Counted from the first letter of the stretch, positions 20,001 to 29,679 are shown. The stretch is DNA of 47,042 nt from Sergeia podlipaevii (GCA_030849805.1 JASANZ010002110.1:1-47042); one strand, 5' to 3'. Translations and numbers: made by a program. Notes: generated by a model from the letters alone, not told the origin.

Positions 20001-21178
20001 ATGGAGAGCTGGTGTCGACCGGCAGTATCTACCTTAGCAGTGGTCGTAGTTCCACCACTCTTCACCAATGGAGGAAGACCACGTTCCAGCTCGCATTTCG
20101 CTACTGAATCAGGCGGCGATGGGCTGTGCCGCAACTGTGGTTGTGGTTGCTGCGGTTGTTGAGATACGGGATGAAAACACATTAGCTTTTGGCACGCATT
20201 GACCGTACTCGGGGACGATCCAAGGATTGTTGTCGTTGCTAGCGCGGCGCGTGAAAGGGACACACTACCTGCGCTACCACATACATTGCTGCTGCCTTGT
20301 CCTTTTCCAGGTGTTTTGTCGTGAACTGACTTCTGATTGAGAAGCTGCACAGTAGTAGTGTTCTCCAAGTTCTCCTGTGCGTTTCCTTCACTTCCGCTAG
20401 GAAATATCTGTAAAGACGGCATCAGCACCTTTTGAGGTCTCCTATGATCGATAGGCCGAGTAACGCTCGAAACCCCCATGTTGATCTTCTCATTCGTGAC
20501 ACAATGAAGCTGTCTGGGAGTCACCTCTACGTGTCGGCCCGGTGAGGAACCATTTGTGGAGCTGTGTAGATCGTTTACTGTCGAGTTGCTCGTTGCAAGA
20601 AGGACTGTGTCGTGGTGTGGAGACTTTTCAACTAAGCTGCTGGGTTCTGAGGTATTGTTGAGTTGATGGACTGCCTTCACTAACAGAGGGGAGCCCTGCC
20701 CTAACGAGTTGCGGTGGAGGCGCTCTGAACATGGAAGATGTGAAGAGATAAGGGGTGGGACCGCATCACTGATTCCACCTCCGTCGCCATCACACGATCG
20801 AGTCAAAGCTGGATTCTCCGACGCCTTGCTCATGTGCTGCTGCTGCTGCTGTTGTTCTGGAGCAAGCAGGGACGATGATAGAGGGCTGCTCATTGCCAAG
20901 GGTGTTGCTGATTGCTGTTCCCTGGGGCTGCTCTGCTGCTGCTGCACCAATAAAGAGGCACTATTTTTTGTAAAGTTGGCCTGGCGATACTGCGTGGTAG
21001 TAGTAGTAGTATTAGTAGTAAACCCCTTTCGATTTGTTTCCGCCTTGTTGACGCCGTTCATATCGTCGTCAGTTGTTCTGCTAGTCAGAGGTCCACTACC
21101 GCTTTCATGCTTTTGGGGAACAATCAGCTTTTGATCTCCGGATGCTATGTTTGCCGTACGGCATTTAAACGTTCGCAT
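17087..21178 (-). CDS. large disordered Ser/Thr/Pro-rich protein of unknown function
   Basis: The 1363-aa product is not recognised. It is almost wholly low-complexity: Ser, Thr, Pro, Gly and Gln dominate, and no globular domain, signal peptide or membrane segment is visible. Recurring items are a SKEEKQK motif found twice, many SP and SPR sites suited to proline-directed kinases, a poly-Ala run (about 860-870), a nine-Glu run (about 925-934), a polyQ (about 972-980), and a lysine run near the C-terminus (GKKKKKK). The more conserved-looking parts are the segment after the Glu run (EVPLPSFLSTTDRVEDFLFAV) and the last 60 residues. The frame is open for 4.1 kb with gene-like composition, so it is surely coding. 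The ATG at 21178 is the first after a probable acceptor near 21299. A scaffold or regulatory role is only a guess. Confidence 0.85.
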   Translation of the reverse strand: MRTFKCRTANIASGDQKLIVPQKHESGSGPLTSRTTDDDMNGVNKAETNRKGFTTNTTTTTTQYRQANFTKNSASLLVQQQQSSPREQQSATPLAMSSPLSSSLLAPEQQQQQQHMSKASENPALTRSCDGDGGGISDAVPPLISSHLPCSERLHRNSLGQGSPLLVKAVHQLNNTSEPSSLVEKSPHHDTVLLATSNSTVNDLHSSTNGSSPGRHVEVTPRQLHCVTNEKINMGVSSVTRPIDHRRPQKVLMPSLQIFPSGSEGNAQENLENTTTVQLLNQKSVHDKTPGKGQGSSNVCGSAGSVSLSRAALATTTILGSSPSTVNACQKLMCFHPVSQQPQQPQPQLRHSPSPPDSVAKCELERGLPPLVKSGGTTTTAKVDTAGRHQLSMTRVSGHGSSSSTSGGSTGCVPHANSGSNPVVHVGVVPSAHAPRQRHDATAPGGGSAGGMEDLHHHQQQHPFVSFVLTPVSTSAPLVPMNESSPGGTTSGGGNGKNKKMKRRGKTLDGASSHSGKGHCSPGSSVVSFAVSKSSARDASISRHSGEDTARSKEEKQKQQQPLNSPAGPTVVQSPKDVSSPRARKSKEEKQKGQITTESPVVSTTPAPSPREERKSHTFAAGKYSLTRKDDSGGGSHHEGKNSGACATRNTNTLVLVAASPPQLPAAATPKVKETAKEEKVTDNNDLMLLSSPGTPKPMAPPADQVKPPYRRRRKNPTNLDSAVNLALQLSTSAPTNTLETTVSGAFATSVLATSESVPSLHTESSPAVSGSLKTTVRSPGIQAPSAAGLVLSACSPPSREAQMQTPHAAPVTAIVPKSEGRGHPHFSNSPSVIPNTVSEAIATASASPLTLPVVLNGSAGVAAAAAAAALAGGRRGVAREGVMLSQGHPRSTSINPSETTIITTTAPTTTESALATVAAILVADDNEEEEEEEEVPLPSFLSTTDRVEDFLFAVRESSSSTISRHHHKQQTKQQQQQQQVLPHGTTGINFGNGSMHSLRCDDANWMGSSLTIEPGIDAPLDMGINSGTRTSAGSPAGSHDIVHLTANHSSHGPKLPASLRSDLSWSQRTPHDVTHDGDTTSVMQATAVPNGDPHNVLGDKMAAIRMGKVCATGSSLKSIEAPTPTTPISDRTTHSATLAPVSGLAATASMDQKRRQEMLDLFLMDPDAPRRETVTTTASTAATAAMKTPGRDNFEGVVLSGGPMIETPLLCSPTNRKHSVARTVTMVTTTTTQTTTRTAKVATIAVSGSTPASAFQQQHPILLSSLPEQKEGIMKHCDSKGKPVYDEKDGGPLRLEEVRALTPQSEQRVGVGGVLWAVEGVEVGEGSPCVLTSEEIRLPSVGKAGKGAGKKKKKKATISGKT

Positions 21179-22033
21179 AAGGTGTATGATGTAATATATG
21201 TTATACTAGTTGTGGTTTTGTGTATGTCTCGTTATATATGTATTATAGTGAATTCTAAATTCCTTTCTTTCTTTCCTTGTTCCTATGTGCCCTCCCTTCG
21301 TAACGAAGAAAAAGCAATATATTCGCCGCGATACACGTAATGTATGCGCGCGCGCGTGCAATATATATATATATGAAATTATCTTTTCCTGCTTTGAAAA
21401 AGACGCGTGCGTATCACTGCTATGTTAGAAACGTCAAGAAAGCGGAAATTATGCTTCACAAAAAAAAAAGTCGCCAGTTGAAGGCAAAAATAGATTAGAA
21501 AAAAAATGTGCGTGTATGCGCGCCTGTGAAGCACGCGTTCTTGCTAAAACCAACGCGCTAGCTTCTTTCTTCTCCTCTCGACTGTTCCTTCCCTCTTCCT
21601 CCACACACACCTGTTCTCTTTCCTTCTGTCGTGGAAGAGAGACGTAAATAGTTATCACACAACTAAATATATTCGCGCGAGCTGTGGTATGCCCTTTTTC
21701 TCTCCTTTGTTCTATCTTTCTCTCTCTTTTCAACTTTTATTTTTACAATATACAAAAATGTAATTATATATATATACCAAAGACAAAGTGGAAGGTAATC
21801 AAGAAAAAAGAAAAGCAAAGAGTGACCAATACCTTTTTCTTTATATAATATCTTTCGGAAGGCACCGTAGTTACAATAGCCGTATATAATGGAGGTATAA
21901 ATATATAGAACGCAAATAATAATAATAAAAGAAAATCAGAAAAAAAAAGCAGCAGCTACAAAATGAGCTATATATGATGATGATAATGACGAATTAGTTG
22001 AAAACTCAAAAGAAGCAATAATAGTATGAAGTC

Positions 22034-22067
<34 letters not shown>

Positions 22068-22973
22068 AATGATAATAATGGCACTATAGTAGGCTAGTAC
22101 AAACAAACAAACAATGTGCTGTGTTCCTTGACTTTACAATGTAAACTTGTACTGTAGTGGAGAGAAGGCGATTGAACAGAGCATCCATTCTAGCGTATAA
22201 AAGTATCATGGTAATGGAGGAGGGGGGGGGGGAGGAGAGAGAAGCAAAAAAAAAAGAAAGAAAGAAAGAAAAAGAATAAAAAATAAAACATAATGTTAGC
22301 ACTCAGATGCTAAATGATGAAGCTAGCGCAATTGTGCCTGTTGCTTCAGACATTGACGGAGGGTAGTTGTCCCTATAAAGAGAGAGAGAGGAAGGCAGAG
22401 AATGCCAAACCGCAGCAGTATCTGATATTTTTTTTCCCCTAATTCAAGGGCATATCGGTAATAATCACATGTACCCGCAAGCAATTCTTTAAATGCCTTT
22501 GACAAAAAATCAAAATGATAATAATTAAAAAGAGTTATCAACAGGAAAGGAATTGAGAAACAGTAATACTGAATATAACTGAATAGAGAGTAAACATACG
22601 AAAAAAAAACTCGCATTTATGTTGTGCACATGGAGAATGAAATAAAATCATAAAACAATAACATCACGTGAAATAGTAGTAGTAGTAGTAGTCACAAATC
22701 ACAACAAAAAAAATCCAGTACAAATATGCAAGACACTGGGCTAATATGCGTCAAACCAAGCGCAGACCAAAGCAGAAAAAAAAGAGGGAAAGAAGAAAAC
22801 ACATTTTGGGTAGCGCGTAAGATATACAAGCACATGAAAGTATTTTGCACTATCAACTATCCCCGTCCAACCCTCTCCTTTGCAAAACAACATCCATCTT
22901 TCTTTGCCAATAGCATTGCGGGTAACGGAACAGATGCATCTTCTTCTTTATATATATCTACTACGACTATAGC
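21179..22973 (-). other. 1.8-kb spacer with dinucleotide repeats
   Basis: No gene is supported. It holds the 5' leader of the disordered-protein gene on the left and the 3' UTR of the surface-protein gene on the right. Notable simple repeats are a CG run next to an AT run (about 21345-21374), a long AC tract (22035-22063), a G run (about 22223-22232), and TAG triplets near 22674-22692. Confidence 0.6.
22035..22063. repeat. AC dinucleotide microsatellite
   Basis: An uninterrupted AC tract of 29 bases in the 3' flank of the surface-protein gene reads as a GU tract in its RNA. Confidence 0.9.
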
Positions 22974-24029
22974 TTACTTAAACTCTTCAAATTCAAAGTT
23001 GTTCTTCTCAAGACAGCAGATTATAAGCGTACACAAGAAGGCTGCTACGATGGCGGTGATCACCATGACCACGGCGAGTACCCATCCGCGAAAAGACCCA
23101 GATTTTATTCCATCCTGTGAACTAGGACTTGACGTTGTGGTTGTTGGAGTGGGACTCGCTGTTGTGGGTGTTGGGGTGGTGCTTGTCGTTGTTGTGGTTG
23201 TTGTCGTAGTGCTTGTGGTTGTGGGCTTTGGAGTTGTGCTGGTTGTTGTCGTAGTGCTTGTGGTCGTAGGCTTCGGGCTTGTACTGGTTGTGGTTGTAGG
23301 CTTTGGTGTGGTGGTGGTAGTACTTGTGGTTGCGGGTTTGGATGTGATGGACGATGTAAGACAGGCAGCGCGCTTATAGCTGATCTTAGGGATGGTAAGG
23401 TCGGGTGGCATAGTGATGAAATCCTCGGGGTTTAAGTTTGGCTTGAGCTGTAGGACCTCCTTCGGAATATTCATCCACCCCGTTAAGGGTACCTTGATGC
23501 CCTTGTACTTGATCTCCAGCTTGTGCACGTATCCCATGTAGGTCATGAGCTGGTTAGGATCAAGACTGTACGGAAATTGAATGCTATACACAGTGTAGTC
23601 AACCTTCACCCAATTGGCATACTTGCCACTTATCCCCGACGCTCCTTGCGCGTTCTTGGCGTAGCCTGTGTAGAATGCATTGGCACCAGTCAGTTCCCAA
23701 TCATTCCCCATCCAGTACCACTTCCCATTCTTGAGATCTGTCTCAGGACTGTACATGGCGCCAAGTAGCGCAAAGTTGGAGCCCTCCACACGAAGTAGGT
23801 CGCCGATTGCTGCATCTTTTGCTGCTGTTTCTGATTTATACGGAATACCACCCTTATCTTGACACGCGGTCCACAACGAGTTATATGCGTCAATGAGGAA
23901 GGGCTTTGCAGACTGAGCGGAAGCAACGCTCGTGTTGACTAGCAAGAGTGTCAGAAAGGCAAGAAAGAGAGGCACATGCAGTTCCCTCGCTTTGAGTGAC
24001 ATGTGCTTTGTTTTATTAAAGAGGAGCAT
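22974..24029 (-). CDS. type I surface protein with Thr-rich mucin-like stalk
   Basis: The 351-aa product has a signal peptide (hydrophobic core about residues 21-38), an ectodomain (about 42-228), a Thr/Pro/Lys stalk of repeated TTTTPKP-like units (about 230-305), a transmembrane helix (about 315-340) and a short tail ending EKNNFEFEEFK. The stalk would be heavily O-glycosylated. The ectodomain is not recognised with certainty. Its pattern GKWYWMGNDW followed by F-x-G-Y and YANW recalls C-type-lectin-like folds (WxW...G...W), but only two cysteines (C55 region and the one near 222) are clear, fewer than usual. The first ATG after the predicted acceptor is 24029; a second at 24002 would give a more compact signal peptide. 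An adhesion or receptor role at the cell surface is inferred from architecture only. Confidence 0.85.
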   Translation of the reverse strand: MLLFNKTKHMSLKARELHVPLFLAFLTLLLVNTSVASAQSAKPFLIDAYNSLWTACQDKGGIPYKSETAAKDAAIGDLLRVEGSNFALLGAMYSPETDLKNGKWYWMGNDWELTGANAFYTGYAKNAQGASGISGKYANWVKVDYTVYSIQFPYSLDPNQLMTYMGYVHKLEIKYKGIKVPLTGWMNIPKEVLQLKPNLNPEDFITMPPDLTIPKISYKRAACLTSSITSKPATTSTTTTTPKPTTTTSTSPKPTTTSTTTTTSTTPKPTTTSTTTTTTTTTSTTPTPTTASPTPTTTTSSPSSQDGIKSGSFRGWVLAVVMVITAIVAAFLCTLIICCLEKNNFEFEEFK

Positions 24030-24085
24030 CCTCGTGTTTCTTTCTATCTTCCTCCCCCCTCTCTCTCTCTGACTCCGCCCTATTG

Positions 24086-24114
24086 TCCCGCTTCCCGTAT
24101 TAAAAAAAAAAAAT
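24086..24114 (-). promoter_or_regulatory. trans-splice acceptor of the surface-protein gene
   Basis: On the minus strand a T run (about 24100-24111) is followed by an AG near 24088-24087. Both candidate start codons (24029 and 24002) lie downstream, so the first would be preferred by scanning. Confidence 0.45.
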
Positions 24115-25299
24115 TATTTATATAAAAATAAAAATGTTCGGTACTTATCCTGAGACCTACTCTGTTCCGCACGAACAAAATAAATGAATTATATATATAT
24201 GTGTGTGTATTTTCAAGATAGTCGTCAACTGTGACTGTAAGAGTACGGGGGCGACTTGATAGATAAGATATCGCAAAAAGAGAGCAAGCAAATAAAAAAG
24301 AAGAGAAGTAATAGTAATAAAAATAAAAACCAGACATGCAGAAAATAACAACAACAAGTGAAAAAGTTAGAAGAAAAAAGTAGATTTTTCTCAGTGTTCA
24401 TTCGCCGCAGTAAAGAAATCCCTTTTACAACTCCATGTCTTGTGTACACATATTTTTACGCTTCAGTGATGCATTTTCTTTTTCTCTTTAAAAACTTTCC
24501 GAAAGTATCGTTCATATTGAGTAAGTAGTGAAAAAAAAGAAAAACTATAAAAAATAGTATAGACGCAAAAGAGGACATACTCACAAATATCGAACATCAT
24601 AACTCATGTAAAAATTATTATAGCGAACATGAGCATCATCCATTACCGAGTAAATCGTAGTAGCACTACAATTATCTGGCAGTTGGATGCTACATCACGT
24701 CTATCTTTGTCTTCGTTCCAGTATATATATGTATATATATATATATATGGACTAACGTTTTACATTCAATATCACGTAAGAAGGGGAAAAAAGTATATAT
24801 ATATAAAATTAATAAGTATGCTAACGATAGGAAAGCATTAGAAAGACTCACGCTTTCCACCTGTGTATATCTACTTCCCTTATCTTCAAGATGTATATGT
24901 GCAATTGCCTTTCCTCAGTGTGTGTATGTGTATTGGAAGCAAGTTGGTAATGTCTCTCCAATTATAAAGAACGCCAATGATTGAAATAAAATGACATTTT
25001 TTTTTTTTTAGAAGGCGAGTTTCAAAACATAATAACAAAAATAATAATAGTATCGATTGTTGCAAGCTTTTTCAAATGGCGCTTTACATCAATATATATA
25101 TAAGAGCAATGTTGAACAGAAAGGAGCTATATATATTGTTTCTTTCAACAAATGTGAAAATGACTTATAGCGGCTTGTGCGACCCTTTTTTTTTTGTTTC
25201 ATCGAGCATATTCCCTTCCTTTCTTTTCTTTGAGAAAAAAAAGAAAAAAAAACGTACATATATATATATGAGTAAATTTTGCACATAAAGACTCTTTAT
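24115..25299 (-). other. 1.2-kb spacer, 3' UTR of the MFS transporter
   Basis: This is A+T-rich, with several AT dinucleotide runs (about 24192-24200, 24722-24748, 25090-25100, 25258-25270). No gene is supported. Confidence 0.6.
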
Positions 25300-28200
25300 T
25301 CATGCAGCTTGTATCACAGTCTTCTTCATATCACCTTGGTACCGAGCGCAATGCAGTGCGGTAAGATCCTTCCGTTGGCTTGACTTTACATGCAGAATTT
25401 GCTCGTGCGCAGCAGCCAATAAGCGTCGTTGAAAGCGCATGTGAAGCAGCACTGCGGCAATACCAGCAATCACGTTAAGAAAAAGACAGATCACCAAGAA
25501 CAATTCCATACAGTCCCTCTTGCCATTGAGGCAATAGGGCACCTGAGGTGTCAGCGGAGGGGGCAGTAGTTCATAGAACAAACCGCGATAGAACGTCACC
25601 ACGCCGAGACCGACGGCAGCAAGACACGCGCCATAGACTTTGCCAAGCCCCACATGCTCAAAAGAAAAAAAGCATATCACCGCGTAGGGAACTGTGGATG
25701 TAATGAGACCATATGCGAAAGAGATAAAAAGGTAGCCAACAATAAGCGCGGGGGCGGGTGGAATGGCCAGTACGAAGATAAGGCCCAGCGTCATCATCCA
25801 AGGTGGGACCATGAGAAGAATTGTGAAGGGCAGCGTAAAGGGCATACGGAGCTTCTTTCGTAGAGATGGCAACAGGTCATCTGCGGTAGTGCCTATGGCC
25901 ACTCGCCCAACACCAGTGCAGACGCCACTCAGTGCGGCAAACATATAGTACGTGTCATTTCCCATAGGGCTCTTATCCGTCGCGCTGTAAATCAGCTTGA
26001 TGAAAATGTTGCTGGTAATAATGAGACCGGTAGACCACACAGTAAAGCTCATCCACAAGAGCGAGAGCATCTCCATCGTGAGCATTGCACTGAAAAACCC
26101 GCTGCGGTGTTTGAGAAGCTCGGCGATAGAGTCGTAGTTAATGGGAATGCGCTTGCTCTCAGGTGGGTCTGACAATGCTTGCAAAATGTGCTCCACTTCT
26201 TCCCCCTCACCTTCTGCGCCTAAGTTGTGATGAGAAGTGCTATAATTAATAGCATGGGACCCGTTGCCATCGCGCTCTTGGTGATTTGGCGACTGTGGTG
26301 GCGACCACATCATGTTTCTCAACGTTGGAGAGAGTGCATCATCATTGCCATGCTCATTATGGCCGCCGCCACCCTCACGTGCGGAAGGAGAAATACGCGT
26401 CCTTCCAATGTACACTGGTGGCTGTGAGACCTCTAGAAGACCTCCTCCTCCTCCTCCATGAGCATTGTTGTTGTTGCATGATGCAACTGCCACTGACACA
26501 TTTCTCGCAAAAAGAAGCTGAGTGAGATTGCCAGAGGATGCCATGGGCGACGACAGAAACGGTGCCGTTGTTGGTGCCTTGTTGACGGGGGTGCCAAGGT
26601 TCACGGAATTGCCAAGGTGAAAGCTTGGATGATTGGTATGGCTGAGGCTATTGTTTGTCTGAAGAGGCGGGGGAAGCTCACGGTGAACATGCGCTATCAT
26701 GCCGGGATAAGGAGTTGACAAGGACATGTCTGGCAGGTTCCTTCCTGGCGAATGGCTGGCGTCCTTCTGCGGGGCCAAAGGCGGAAGCAACGGCGTTTGG
26801 GGGGCATGCGTCTCAGTCAACGATTTCCTTGTCGCCGACTGACCGATCTCGTTCTCCCTAGCAGAGGGTGAGGCCTGCGTTTGCCCCGTGCTGCAGAGCA
26901 TGTGGGTTTGATTGTCTGCGTTTCGAGGGATAATGCAGCCGTCCTCATCCATGTCCTGCTCATCCTGCACGTAGTCCACATTTTTGTCCAGCCAAGCCCA
27001 TGGCCACACAAACACGGTCAGTGAGGCCAGTAGAATCAGCCCAATCGTTGCGATAACATTGAGTGAGACAAGCGAGGTCACGTGCATGAACGTGACGCAG
27101 ATCAGCTGAGTAGTGAAGAACAGGTTCATGCAAAAAAGGATCGTAAAGACAATACGCACACGACGCGGCGGCAGACGATACTTAAGAAAGGGGACCTTCA
27201 GTAAGAAGTACCGCTCTAGTTTAGCTTCAATTTCCTCCGAGGTGTATTGCGAGGACGTGTACCCGTGGGACCGCCAGTGCCGCATGTGAGCATAGAACGG
27301 AATGTCTGCCCACGGGGCAGAATCAAACCAAATCATGCACACAATGCCCAATACAAATGTAACAGCAGTAAGCAGGTAGAAAAGATTCGAATACTGCTTC
27401 GGTGCGTACTTATTGTAGAGATATCCTCGGTACAGACAAGAGTAAAGCGATGAGCCAAGGCCGTTAATCGTTTGAAGAAGGCCGCATACCATGCCTCGAT
27501 TGCGAGGAAGATGCGTCGCCGTGGTGATGATGGCCACCATATCCAGCGTGTACGTCCCCGCGTTCAGCAAGACGAAGAAAAGCATAAACTTGGTATATGT
27601 GCCAAAAATAAACATATCAAACGTGAGACCAAAGCAGAGGCACGCCACAAATACGATTATCATAGACAGACCCATGGTGATTCGATGTGCATGCAAGTCA
27701 TACAGCGCACCGAAAAAAAAAGTTGATATCATGCCGGTAGCGGTGCCAACAGCAAAAATATCCACCATTTCTACAAGTGGGAAGCCGTAGAACTGCTGAA
27801 TGAAGAACCCAAAGATGGCAAAGGTGCCTGCAATGCTGCTGATCATCATTACTACAATACCGAGAACAAGTTGAATGAACCTCGCATGGTTATCAATCGG
27901 TGGCTTACTCGGCGGCGTACGCATCGCTGCAGCTGCTGCTGTCGATCCGCTTGCTGCCTCGCTCATGTGGTTTGATGAAGAAAGGAGGTCTCCTGTGGCG
28001 TTGCTAGGGTACGGTGAGACTTCCGGCTTGATCGAGGCAGCATGATAGGGATTCTGTAATGGGGTGAGTACATTCGAGTCCCCTTGCTCCTTTTCCCTTT
28101 CTGCCTGCCTCTGCGCTTCTTCTTCTTCGTGTTGATGTGATGCTTCATCATGTTGATATTTCATTACTTCATCTGCATGCTCCTGCTGCTGCTGCTGATG

Positions 28201-28806
28201 ATTGCTGTTGATGTTGCTTTCACTTGTCTTTCTAGAAAGAGTCGGTGGCGACGTCAGCAGTGTAGGGAGTGAGTAGACCAAAACTTGCTCAATACTCGAC
28301 GCCGTCATAGCGTCTTTATGTGAGATCGTGAATGGTTGATTCAGTGTAAGCAATGAGGGTGGTGCAGAGATTGCGGAAGGCGTGTGTCGTGTCTCTGGAG
28401 AAGAGGCTGCATTGCTTCTTACCTTCATGGCACTCTCCATGGTTGGGCAGGGTTGCTTTCCTTCTTCAGGTGCAGATGTGGGGCTACTACTACTACTACG
28501 ACTAGCAATACTTCCCTGTCCGACCTGGTCATCACGAATCTGCTCTGCTGTAAGCAAGTTGTTGCTGCGGGCGGCAGGGATAAAAACGGTCTGAGTTGTT
28601 GGTGCCACGGGAGCCGCCGAAGGCGCTGCAGAGACTACACGTCCAGTAGAGAAACGTGAAAAAGGTGACGAGGAGAAGGCATCCAATGGTAATGGTGGAG
28701 AGGCTCCTGCGCTAAAAATTGGTGAGGGGTGCTCCATAGGATCGAGAGAGGTGCTGCTGCGCGGCGCACGCAACGCCGCGTCTGGCGCTGATCGACTGCA
28801 GCTCAT
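25300..28806 (-). CDS. major facilitator superfamily transporter, nodulin-like
   Basis: The 1168-aa product is a membrane transporter of the nodulin-like MFS group common in trypanosomatids; its substrate is unknown. Membrane segments fall in two blocks: about residues 310-510 with further helices at about 555-615, and about 905-1130. The first block contains the MFS-type loop GALYDLHAHR between helices 2 and 3. Two unusual hydrophilic regions are a 300-residue N-terminal extension (Ser-rich, with polyQ and a Glu/Gln/Arg-rich stretch) and a loop of about 280 residues between the halves, rich in Ser, Pro, His and Asn, with a poly-Gly. Both are probably cytosolic and suited to phosphorylation. 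The frame opens with GTG four codons earlier; the ATG at 28806 is chosen. The nearest acceptor AG is only 3 nt upstream of it, so an upstream acceptor or the use of a later ATG remains possible. Confidence 0.88.
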   Translation of the reverse strand: MSCSRSAPDAALRAPRSSTSLDPMEHPSPIFSAGASPPLPLDAFSSSPFSRFSTGRVVSAAPSAAPVAPTTQTVFIPAARSNNLLTAEQIRDDQVGQGSIASRSSSSSPTSAPEEGKQPCPTMESAMKVRSNAASSPETRHTPSAISAPPSLLTLNQPFTISHKDAMTASSIEQVLVYSLPTLLTSPPTLSRKTSESNINSNHQQQQQEHADEVMKYQHDEASHQHEEEEAQRQAEREKEQGDSNVLTPLQNPYHAASIKPEVSPYPSNATGDLLSSSNHMSEAASGSTAAAAAMRTPPSKPPIDNHARFIQLVLGIVVMMISSIAGTFAIFGFFIQQFYGFPLVEMVDIFAVGTATGMISTFFFGALYDLHAHRITMGLSMIIVFVACLCFGLTFDMFIFGTYTKFMLFFVLLNAGTYTLDMVAIITTATHLPRNRGMVCGLLQTINGLGSSLYSCLYRGYLYNKYAPKQYSNLFYLLTAVTFVLGIVCMIWFDSAPWADIPFYAHMRHWRSHGYTSSQYTSEEIEAKLERYFLLKVPFLKYRLPPRRVRIVFTILFCMNLFFTTQLICVTFMHVTSLVSLNVIATIGLILLASLTVFVWPWAWLDKNVDYVQDEQDMDEDGCIIPRNADNQTHMLCSTGQTQASPSARENEIGQSATRKSLTETHAPQTPLLPPLAPQKDASHSPGRNLPDMSLSTPYPGMIAHVHRELPPPLQTNNSLSHTNHPSFHLGNSVNLGTPVNKAPTTAPFLSSPMASSGNLTQLLFARNVSVAVASCNNNNAHGGGGGGLLEVSQPPVYIGRTRISPSAREGGGGHNEHGNDDALSPTLRNMMWSPPQSPNHQERDGNGSHAINYSTSHHNLGAEGEGEEVEHILQALSDPPESKRIPINYDSIAELLKHRSGFFSAMLTMEMLSLLWMSFTVWSTGLIITSNIFIKLIYSATDKSPMGNDTYYMFAALSGVCTGVGRVAIGTTADDLLPSLRKKLRMPFTLPFTILLMVPPWMMTLGLIFVLAIPPAPALIVGYLFISFAYGLITSTVPYAVICFFSFEHVGLGKVYGACLAAVGLGVVTFYRGLFYELLPPPLTPQVPYCLNGKRDCMELFLVICLFLNVIAGIAAVLLHMRFQRRLLAAAHEQILHVKSSQRKDLTALHCARYQGDMKKTVIQAA

Positions 28807-29679
28807 GCGCTCAGGCACAATCAGTGATAAAACAAAAAGAAAGAAAGAGAAAGCACTCCCTCTTTATGTTTCTCTTTGTATGTATGTATATATTTGTGTA
28901 TATGTGACTGCACAATTGAAGAGGAAGTAGCTCCGAGTGAGTGAACTTGTTTGGTATCCTTTTTTTTTTCTTCTTCTTCTTCTTCTTCTTTTTTCTTCGA
29001 TGACAAGTCAATCAAAAAAAGACAAATCAGGAAAGAATACCCCCAAAAAAAAAATCCCTGAAGAATATCACAACTGAGCATCGCAGTAGCATCGCAGAAA
29101 ATAATTGCGGCAAAGAATATATATATTGAAAAGAAGAACAAAACAAAAAGGTAGCAGAATAAAAAAGATGATAATTCCAAAGCAATCAAAAACATAGCTA
29201 GCAGTTAAGACGTGCACTCGTCAAAACTGCAGAAACAAACAGTATATTAAAAAATCAAGGCAATGTTTTTTTTTTTTTCTTGTATCGGATCTCCACGAGC
29301 TGTAGCCCACCTTTACTTCAAAAATAGAGAGAAAGAAAGATGAGCGCTGCCACGTTCCTTATAAAACCTTAATTTAGTTACTTAAAAAAGAAAAGGAAAG
29401 AGAGTACATGCAAGTATTCCCACACTTACTAAGCAACAGTGGCAAACAGCAGCAGCACGTATAAAGTACTCTATTTGTTTATTTATATATAGTGCTTTCC
29501 TTTATCCGTGTGTGCATTTTATATCATAGTAGTTAGGGACCCCCTTTTTTATTTTCGTATCCCTCTTCACAGTGTTTACTTCTTCGTCGTAAAAAAAATA
29601 AAAAAATCCGTGTTCCATAATGTGGCGCACTACACAAGAGTGCCTCAGTTGTGTTTTCTCATGTGCTCTCTCTCTCTCT
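28807..29679 (-). other. spacer between LYAR-like gene and MFS transporter
   Basis: This holds a run of TTC units in plus-strand sense (about 28966-28994), AT runs, and a T run at 29265-29278. In minus-strand RNA the right part is the LYAR-like 3' UTR. No gene is supported. Confidence 0.6.

Noticed and set aside
22021..22070. Simple repeat arrays as CRISPR or origin candidates
   Set aside because: They are dinucleotide microsatellites without spacers; common in spacers of this genome.
22313..22424. Possible box C/D snoRNA (ATGATGA followed by CTGA about 105 bases later)
   Set aside because: No terminal stem brings the boxes together and no internal box pair is seen; such pairs are expected by chance in this much A+T-rich sequence.
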